Shown here: in pieces, positions 58,983 through 64,000 of the stretch
How the letters are laid out: every line of letters starts with the position of its first letter
Position numbering within the stretch: position 1 is the stretch's first letter
Source of the DNA: Ktedonobacteraceae bacterium
Lineage (GTDB): Bacteria; Chloroflexota; Ktedonobacteria; Ktedonobacterales; Ktedonobacteraceae
Reading direction: 5' to 3'
Assembly: GCA_035653615.1 (NCBI GenBank)
Contig: DASRBN010000001.1
Location: 62,001-126,000, forward strand
DNA: 64,000 nucleotides
Notes under the pieces: model-generated
Seen by the model: only the letters and a program-made list of their open reading frames with translations
Told to the model about the DNA's origin: nothing
The model's database searches: none
Translations under genes and position numbers: made by a program

Positions 58983-59459
58983 GGCCACGGCAATGGAGAA
59001 GGCATTGAGGTCGGCTATGCTGACATCGAAAGCGCTGATGCCGAGCAGTTCGGCACGCCGCCTGGCGTTGCCGTGGAGCGTGACGGTGGGGCGTCCGCTG
59101 CGCAATTGCACGACTTCCATTTCGCGCCACGCAACGCCATGGATGCCGGTGCCAAGCGCCTTGCTGATAGCTTCTTTGGCGGCAAAGCGACCGGCCAGGC
59201 GCGTGGGCTTGCCACGGCATTGGCGCACCTCCATCTCGGTATACACACGTTTGAGGAAGCGCTCGCCGTGATGTTCGTAGACCTTGCGGACGCGATCCAC
59301 CTCGATGATATCGATGCCAACGGCAACGTTTACACCCTGCGTTGGGATCAATGGCGCGGGCAAGCCGGCTTTCCCACGCGGCCCGAAAAGCCAGTCAGGA
59401 ATCTCTACTCCCGGCTGGCGAACCAGTGGCGTAAAAAGCATCGGCAAATCGTCGTCCAT
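58956..59459 (-). CDS. acpS: Holo-[acyl-carrier-protein] synthase
   Basis: 167 aa. VGIDIIEVDRVRKVYEHHGERFLKRVYT (in parts) and RLAGRFAAKEAISKALGTG carry the Asp and Glu that bind Mg and CoA. AcpS attaches 4'-phosphopantetheine to acyl carrier protein. Two oddities: a ~45-residue N-terminal extension before the usual start, and a C-terminal VSIADLNAFSIAVAVA, where the family has a SISH-like string. The final residues (QTQRP) and the stop lie in a dispersed repeat that is also duplicated just downstream. The start is 11 bases after the UDP-glucose dehydrogenase stop. Confidence 0.88.
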   Translation of the reverse strand: MDDDLPMLFTPLVRQPGVEIPDWLFGPRGKAGLPAPLIPTQGVNVAVGIDIIEVDRVRKVYEHHGERFLKRVYTEMEVRQCRGKPTRLAGRFAAKEAISKALGTGIHGVAWREMEVVQLRSGRPTVTLHGNARRRAELLGISAFDVSIADLNAFSIAVAVAIQTQRP

Positions 59460-59470
59460 TGTATACCTAC

Positions 59471-62287
59471 CTATTTCCCGTCTCCTTCTATACCGATGAC
59501 CGATTGCTGTTGTATCAGGCTTGTGCTATCGCCTGATGGCAGCACCGAGGGGGCGGGACCTGTAGCTCGCCCGATACCGCGATAGACAAAGCCGAGGCGG
59601 CCCATCTCCGCCGGCTCGTAAATATTGCGGCCATCGATAAGGACGGGACGATGCATGGTGGCGCGAATCTGGAGCATATCGAGCGATTTGAATTCGTTCC
59701 ACTCGGTAACGATGACCAGGGCGTCCGCGCCTTCGGCAACTTCATAAGCGTTCTGGCAGAATGTAATCATATCCATGCGTATGCCTTCGCGCTCAAGCGC
59801 CTCGCGCCCGGTCTGCATGGCGACCGGATCATAGACGCGCACTTCGGCCCCCTGGCTTGTGACCCAGCGAATGATATCAACAGATGCAGCTTCGCGCATA
59901 TCGTCAGTGTTGGGCTTGAAGGCCAGGCCGAGGATGCCGACGGTGCAGCCGCGCAGGGAGCCAAGAATAGAGGTCAGCTTCGTTACGACGAGGCGGCGCT
60001 GGTCATGGTTGATATCCATGACGGCGTGCAGCAACTGCGGGTGCAGACCGGCCTCGTCGGCCATATGGGCGAGGGCGCGCACGTCCTTGGGGAAACAGTT
60101 ATGGCTAATCAGACCCGACGATGCGATCAGCGTTCCCGTACTCGTCTCCATGCTGTAGACAGTCGTTTCAACGTCTTTATGCTCGACTTCGCGCACGCTG
60201 AGCGTCGCGAATGCCCCATGACGATTGTAACCATGGGACTGTATATGCCCTTGATAGCCCGCTAGCAGCGCCTCTATCTGCGCAAGACGCTTGCCGCCGG
60301 ATGCCTCTTTGAGCGCCGCTACCTGTTCGTAGCCGCTCACCCGCAGAATATAGGCCTCCTGTTTCGATTTGTTCATCCGGCGCGTGTGAAGAGAGGGAAT
60401 AATCCCTAGCGTTTGCAGCAGCAGCGCCATACCATCCACCAGCGCCTTGCTGGCGGTTGCATATTCGAGCACCAGGTTTTGCCCATCCTGCACAGTTGTA
60501 ACCGGGCCATCGCAGCTGAAAGCGCCGCGTATCAATTCGCGCCGCAAATCCGGCGCTACATTAAATGCCAGGCGAGGCAGCGCCTTGTCTTCCAAGCGCG
60601 CACCGCAGCGCAGGATATCGCGCAGCAGCCAGCAGAAGATGCGTGAGGAGACAAGAGTTGTCAGGACATTGGTAGAGCGCCGTTCAATAAACTTGAGTCC
60701 CAGACGATGCAGGATGCGCTGCACATCGGCGATGTATTCGGCTTCCTGCTCGTGGAAGGTGAATCCTGCGCGCCCCGTATCCTGGGCAATATAGCCTTCC
60801 GCCAGATAATAGCCGCATAAACGCAGCAGGTCGGCATCGATTGGAATGACGGCATTGATCATCGTAGCCGCGCCCTTAGCCGTGTACAGCCGCAGCTTCT
60901 CCGCGGGAACATCGAGCACCTGTAACTGGCTCAGGTAGCGGAACAGGCGCAGCGACATGCGGTTATAACGCTTGATATCATGAGGATGCTTGAGCATATC
61001 CCGCGGTATCGCGGCAGCGAAGCTCTCATACTGATCGCTGAAGCTGTTATCGATGGGCCTGACATAGACATCGGCCTCCAGCGCAGTATTCGCCAGCAGT
61101 TCGACCAGGTTGAGGGTCATGGCCTGCTCGACGGCGGGCAACTCGCATAAGGCGAGCAACTGATCTCCCGGTACAACCGCTTCAGCCGCTAAAATATTGA
61201 ACTGTTGATCCTTGTAGACGATAACCGGATGGTCGGCGGTCACGCGCAGCACTCGTCCCATGCTGGTATTGATCTTCACCATCTTCCCCTTGTAGGGTCG
61301 TCGTGTGATGGCTTTTACACCGGCAAGGGTAGATTGTCCTGTCTCTAAGTCAAAGGCCAGCACGCGCTGATCTTCCGGCTGCAGGAGTTCCACAATATCG
61401 CCCTGAAATGGTTTGCCGCTTTTAGCAAACAACTTGTCGAAGCGCTCCGCTGCCACATTGGGGCTGTTGAGGGTGAAAACCGTTTCACCCGCCTCAAAGC
61501 AACTCCCGCCATAGCCCAGCCCAGCATCCAGGAACGCCCGCCCGATGCGCTTATCATAGCCCATACCGGCGGCCACTTCCTTCACATCTGCTCCGAGGCG
61601 CTCGCAGATTTGCGCAATCTCGTTGATGAAGGATATTTTGGTGGCCAGAAATGCGTTAGAGGCATATTTGATCATCTCGGCAGTATAAAGATCGGTGATG
61701 ACCGTGGGAGCGCGCAGCGGCAAATAGAGCGTCGCGACCTGGCAGGCGGCATCGTGATCCGCTGAACCCAGCACCACGCGATCAGGATTCTGGAAATCTT
61801 GCACCGCCGAGCCTTCACGCAAGAATTCGGGGTTGGAGACGACCGCGAACGGGACATCCGGCCGTTTCAGATTTTTACGGATGATGCGCGAGACCACATC
61901 TCCACTGCCCACGGGGACGGTACTCTTATTGATGATGATGGCGTAGTGATCGAGTTCTTCGGCAATGCCACGTGCCGCGCTTTCGACGTAGCGCATGTCC
62001 GCGCCTCCCTGGCTGGTGCCGGTGGGAGTGTTGACGGCAATAAAAATAAATTGGACATTGTCGAGCCCTTCGCTGTAGCTGGTGGTAAAATGCAGGCGGC
62101 CCGCGCGCACGTTGCGCTCGACCAGCTCTTCCAGGCCCGGCTCGTAAATAGGGAGAATGCCCTGTTTGAGACGCTCAATTTTTTCCGCAACAATATCGAC
62201 GCAGGTGACGCGATTGCCCATATCGGCAAAACAGGTACCCGTCACCAATCCTACATAACCTGTTCCTATTACACAAATGTTTGCCAC
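59471..62287 (-). CDS. ugd: UDP-glucose 6-dehydrogenase interrupted by an intein
   Basis: 938 aa precursor. The N-extein (residues 1-262) has [19 protein letters not shown] (NAD site), [24 protein letters not shown] and [11 protein letters not shown]. At the active site GLGYGGSC the sequence breaks into an intein (residues 263-730) and resumes as [17 protein letters not shown]. Splicing gives a 470-aa enzyme with the catalytic Cys restored in GGSCFPKD. The enzyme oxidises UDP-glucose twice to UDP-glucuronate for surface polysaccharide. The GTG start directly follows the MBL gene's stop (GAGGAG eight bases upstream). acpS follows. Until spliced, the enzyme must be inactive. Confidence 0.95.
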   Translation of the reverse strand: MANICVIGTGYVGLVTGTCFADMGNRVTCVDIVAEKIERLKQGILPIYEPGLEELVERNVRAGRLHFTTSYSEGLDNVQFIFIAVNTPTGTSQGGADMRYVESAARGIAEELDHYAIIINKSTVPVGSGDVVSRIIRKNLKRPDVPFAVVSNPEFLREGSAVQDFQNPDRVVLGSADHDAACQVATLYLPLRAPTVITDLYTAEMIKYASNAFLATKISFINEIAQICERLGADVKEVAAGMGYDKRIGRAFLDAGLGYGGSCFEAGETVFTLNSPNVAAERFDKLFAKSGKPFQGDIVELLQPEDQRVLAFDLETGQSTLAGVKAITRRPYKGKMVKINTSMGRVLRVTADHPVIVYKDQQFNILAAEAVVPGDQLLALCELPAVEQAMTLNLVELLANTALEADVYVRPIDNSFSDQYESFAAAIPRDMLKHPHDIKRYNRMSLRLFRYLSQLQVLDVPAEKLRLYTAKGAATMINAVIPIDADLLRLCGYYLAEGYIAQDTGRAGFTFHEQEAEYIADVQRILHRLGLKFIERRSTNVLTTLVSSRIFCWLLRDILRCGARLEDKALPRLAFNVAPDLRRELIRGAFSCDGPVTTVQDGQNLVLEYATASKALVDGMALLLQTLGIIPSLHTRRMNKSKQEAYILRVSGYEQVAALKEASGGKRLAQIEALLAGYQGHIQSHGYNRHGAFATLSVREVEHKDVETTVYSMETSTGTLIASSGLISHNCFPKDVRALAHMADEAGLHPQLLHAVMDINHDQRRLVVTKLTSILGSLRGCTVGILGLAFKPNTDDMREAASVDIIRWVTSQGAEVRVYDPVAMQTGREALEREGIRMDMITFCQNAYEVAEGADALVIVTEWNEFKSLDMLQIRATMHRPVLIDGRNIYEPAEMGRLGFVYRGIGRATGPAPSVLPSGDSTSLIQQQSVIGIEGDGK
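60098..61501 (-). mobile_element. Intein with LAGLIDADG homing endonuclease, inserted at the Ugd catalytic Cys
   Basis: 468 residues. Block A is [13 protein letters not shown] with Cys1 as the splicing nucleophile. Block B is VTADHPVIV (Thr88 and His91 of the intein). Blocks F and G are [14 protein letters not shown] and GLISHN, ending His467-Asn468, and the +1 residue is Cys. Two endonuclease motifs are present: [12 protein letters not shown] (225-236) and [10 protein letters not shown] (323-332), each with its acidic residue (Glu235, Asp331). All parts needed for splicing and probably DNA cleavage are intact. Inteins at this enzyme are known from archaea (Methanocaldococcus, from memory). 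Confidence 0.93.
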
Positions 62288-62968
62288 TTATAGCTCCTCT
62301 ACGTTGACAAATGGATTTTCATATTTCTCTTCTACTATTGTGGTCGGCGAGCCATGCCCCGGAAAGACGACCAGGTCATCCTCAAGCGTATAGAGCTTTT
62401 CCCGGATCGACCGCTCAATTTGTTCATAATTTCCCCCTTCAAGATCGGTGCGTCCGATGCCTCGATAGAAAAGGGTGTCGCCACTGAATACACAATAAGG
62501 ACGGCTGACAAAGCAGACTCCGCCGCGCGTATGACCTGGAGTATGCAGCACTTCAAGCGTAAGCGTGCCGAAGGAGATCTCGTCACCTTCTTTGAGCAGC
62601 ATATCCGGTTTGCGCTTGACCAGCGGCGCTTTCCTGCCAAACATGCTCGCCATATTTTCATCGGTATACATATGGACATCAGCGGCGTGAATCGCCAGCG
62701 GCACAGGATAAACTGCGCTGACAGCATCAATGGCCGAGATATGGTCGATATGTCCATGCGTGTTGAGGATGTATTTGGGGATCAGCTGTAATTCTTGAAT
62801 GTGTTCTATGATGCGCTCCGCCTCGTCGCCCGGATCGATAATGACCGCTTCGAGTGTCTGAGGACAGGCATACAGGTAACAATTTTCTTGAAATGCTCCA
62901 ACCGTGATACACGCGACAATTGGTGCTTGTTCTTGTTCTAGCTCCTCTTCGGGCATGCTCTCTTTCAT
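62288..62968 (-). CDS. Metallo-beta-lactamase-fold hydrolase (glyoxalase II-like)
   Basis: 226 aa. NTHGHIDHISAI (HxHxDH), HTPGHTRGG, SGDTLFYRGIGRTDL and FPGHGSPTT supply all metal ligands of the MBL fold. VGAFQENCYLYACP at the start is typical of hydroxyacylglutathione-hydrolase-like proteins of the YcbL/GloB type. These hydrolyse thioesters such as S-lactoylglutathione, but the thiol used here is unknown. I chose ATG 62968 with AAGGAAGGG upstream. Longer starts overlap the -10 box at 63003-63008. The stop is adjacent to the ugd start, so the two are cotranscribed. Confidence 0.87.
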   Translation of the reverse strand: MKESMPEEELEQEQAPIVACITVGAFQENCYLYACPQTLEAVIIDPGDEAERIIEHIQELQLIPKYILNTHGHIDHISAIDAVSAVYPVPLAIHAADVHMYTDENMASMFGRKAPLVKRKPDMLLKEGDEISFGTLTLEVLHTPGHTRGGVCFVSRPYCVFSGDTLFYRGIGRTDLEGGNYEQIERSIREKLYTLEDDLVVFPGHGSPTTIVEEKYENPFVNVEEL

Positions 62969-63002
62969 CCCTTCCTTCGGCAGAAACCTGACATTGCGAT
63001 AC

Positions 63003-63008
63003 ATTATA
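63003..63008 (-). promoter_or_regulatory. Extended -10 box for the MBL-ugd-acpS unit
   Basis: On the minus strand TGTTATAAT matches an extended -10 (TGn then TATAAT). Predicted start near 62996, about 28 nt before the ATG at 62968. The region of a -35 falls into the inverted repeat at 63026-63110. Confidence 0.65.
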
Positions 63009-63025
63009 ACACAGAGGCTCAAGCA

Positions 63026-63110
63026 GGGTGAGCACACAGGTAGGCCCCTATCCTACACGCAGCACCATGCCAGGTCTGTGCAGGATAGGGGCCTATCTGT
63101 GTGCTCACCC
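63026..63110. repeat. 33-bp inverted repeat, 19-bp spacer
   Basis: Arms 63026-63058 and 63078-63110 pair with two mismatches (GGGTGAGCACACAGGTAGG against its complement). It lies between the MBL gene and a small gene on the same strand. TTTTAGGG follows at 63111 on the plus strand. It may end transcription from the right, or be a repeat element of its own family. It is unlike the other two families in the window. Confidence 0.85.
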
Positions 63111-63123
63111 TTTTAGGGCCGTA

Positions 63124-63333
63124 TTAAGGTTTCGAAGGATTTCCAGTTTCCTGGTTGTATTCGATTTCGACCACCTGCTCGGTACGGGTCGGCATGCGCC
63201 TCTGCCCAGGCGGTGGTTCTGTCACGAACGGCCCCGGTTTAGATGTGGGCCACTCGGGAAGCGGTGGAATCGGAAAGCCCGGTTTCGCTTTTTTCTCGAC
63301 CTGCTCCAGTTCTTGCTGCGTTTCTTGTTCCAT
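63124..63333 (-). CDS. Small Pro/Glu-rich protein, unknown function
   Basis: 69 aa: an acidic helix (QETQQELEQVEKKAK) followed by a Pro-rich part (FPIPPLPEWPTSKPGP) and a polar end. Probably unstructured. AAAGGAGGTGATG lies upstream, a strong ribosome site though rather far (about 12 bases) from the ATG. No family recognised. Confidence 0.6.
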   Translation of the reverse strand: MEQETQQELEQVEKKAKPGFPIPPLPEWPTSKPGPFVTEPPPGQRRMPTRTEQVVEIEYNQETGNPSKP

Positions 63334-63450
63334 ACAGGTGCATCACCTCCTTTTTTCTTATTGTATCATGCCGATAAGCATATCATCATGTCAGGCTGGG
63401 CGCAATGAGCCGAAGCCCTGATGAACGTAGGAAAAGCATCTCTGGCCATC

Positions 63451-64000
63451 TTATCGGGAATCATCGGAGGAAGCACCCGGCAGCGTAAAGCAGAAGCAGC
63501 TTCCTTCCCCAGGTATACCTGAGCTTTCGACCCAGATATGCCCATTCATCGCCTCTACCAGTTGCTTGCAGATATAAAGACCCAGGCCGCTGCCTCTTAC
63601 AGCGCCGGAAACATCACGTTGCAGGCGCACAAACTTGCCGAAGAGCAAAGGAATTTCATCTTGTGGAATGCCCGGGCCTGCATCTTTCACACAGATACGC
63701 ACATAAGATTGCCTGGAAGCCTGGCCGTCCTCGCCTGCCCGCAAACCGGCGCTGATAGTGATAGGAGTATGCTCGGGAGCATATTTAAAGGCATTGGAGA
63801 GCAAATTGCGCAGCACCTGGCGCAGCGATTGCTCGTCACCCCATACCGCCAGGTTTTCAGCAATATCCAGGTGTACAGAGTAAGTTTCGATCTTACGCGG
63901 ATCGAATAGTTCAAGCACATACGCAACTTCCCGGGCAACGTTTAATCTCTCTATGCGAAGAGTCTTCATCTTCTTATCGGATTGTACCGCGTCCAGCACA
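63451..64000 (-). CDS. Sensor histidine kinase, C-terminal ATPase domain (runs off right edge)
   Basis: The frame is open to the window end, so only about 183 C-terminal residues are seen. They form a HATPase_c domain: LRNLLSNAFKYAP (N box), VKDAGPGIP (G1), LFGKFVRLQR (F box) and RGSGLGLYICKQL (G2). The end GEGSCFCFTLPG is the usual final strand. It belongs to a two-component histidine kinase of the PhoR/HPK1 type. The sensor part and His box are outside the window. Confidence 0.92.
   Translation of the reverse strand, partial: VLDAVQSDKKMKTLRIERLNVAREVAYVLELFDPRKIETYSVHLDIAENLAVWGDEQSLRQVLRNLLSNAFKYAPEHTPITISAGLRAGEDGQASRQSYVRICVKDAGPGIPQDEIPLLFGKFVRLQRDVSGAVRGSGLGLYICKQLVEAMNGHIWVESSGIPGEGSCFCFTLPGASSDDSR

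Noticed and set aside
62969-63037. Longer N-terminus for the MBL hydrolase (start at 63037 or 63004)
   Set aside because: It overlaps the extended -10 box and the inverted repeat; ATG 62968 has the ribosome site.
1-64000. tRNA, rRNA, tmRNA, RNase P RNA or SRP RNA genes
   Set aside because: No conserved core strings were found by eye; a covariance search would be decisive.

Overview
The window looks like chromosome of a Chloroflexota bacterium, most likely a Ktedonobacteria-type organism. This is inferred from gene content and style, not from a marker search: WD40-repeat Ser/Thr kinases, PH-like small membrane proteins, zinc-ribbon proteins, an rpsF-ssb-rpsR cluster, GC-rich codon use, and families of short palindromic repeats. 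Genes are dense on both strands. I saw no rRNA, tRNA, CRISPR array, prophage or IS transposase. Many intergenic regions carry near-consensus sigma-70 type promoters with 17-18 bp spacers.

Layout. 1-5.4 kb: end of a type I pullulanase, then a minus-strand run of GH13 alpha-glucosidase, RecJ and HemW. 5.6-8.7 kb: parvulin-type foldase and rpsR-ssb-rpsF. 9-13.1 kb: polyprenol-linked glycosyltransferase-like membrane protein, rpmI-rplT behind a long leader without infC, SpoU methyltransferase, HIT protein. 13.2-18.2 kb: HxlR regulator divergent from a four-gene unit (two HtrA-like proteases without signal peptides, a LuxR-type regulator with a degenerate receiver, a 14-TM drug exporter). 18.4-24.6 kb: UBP zinc finger, ROK protein lacking its catalytic Asp, a membrane pseudokinase, MazG-like and isoaspartyl peptidase genes, zinc-ribbon protein. 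24.7-27.7 kb: a VWA / PspA / unknown repeat-motif protein cluster. 27.8-39.2 kb: CoA-transferase, M20 peptidase, Rpn-like nuclease beside a 98-bp perfect palindrome, aminotransferase, methyltransferase with WD40 protein, PadR, CcsB, SprT-like protein, secreted sedolisin. 39.3-45.2 kb: unknown protein, then a compact operon of MaoC hydratase, acyl-CoA ligase, R2-like ligand-binding oxidase (R2lox), Lrp-type sensor domain and a 2-hydroxyacyl-CoA lyase-like ThDP enzyme. 45.3-52 kb: WD40 kinase and two GT39/ArnT-like membrane proteins. 52-55 kb: small proteins of unknown function, and rpsU. 55.4-64 kb: dtd, NRAMP-like transporter, PH-like membrane protein, acpS, UDP-glucose dehydrogenase interrupted by an intein, MBL hydrolase, and the end of a histidine kinase.

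The strongest candidates for something new are these. (1) The R2lox-acyl-CoA ligase-hydroxyacyl-CoA lyase operon, whose parts would fit a fatty-acid alpha-oxidation route with R2lox as hydroxylase. Its promoter carries a perfect 15-bp palindrome between -35 and -10. (2) A 468-residue endonuclease-bearing intein placed exactly at the catalytic cysteine of UDP-glucose dehydrogenase. (3) A short palindromic element (consensus around TAGGGGCCGAT) that lies in frame inside recJ and the acyl-CoA ligase and supplies the stop codon of two other genes. A second family forms perfect palindromes of 76 and 98 bp. (4) A ROK protein and a pseudokinase, side by side, both missing catalytic residues. (5) The PspA-VWA-repeat protein cluster.

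Starts were chosen from Shine-Dalgarno spacing where possible. No database searches were run, so family names rest on motifs read by eye.
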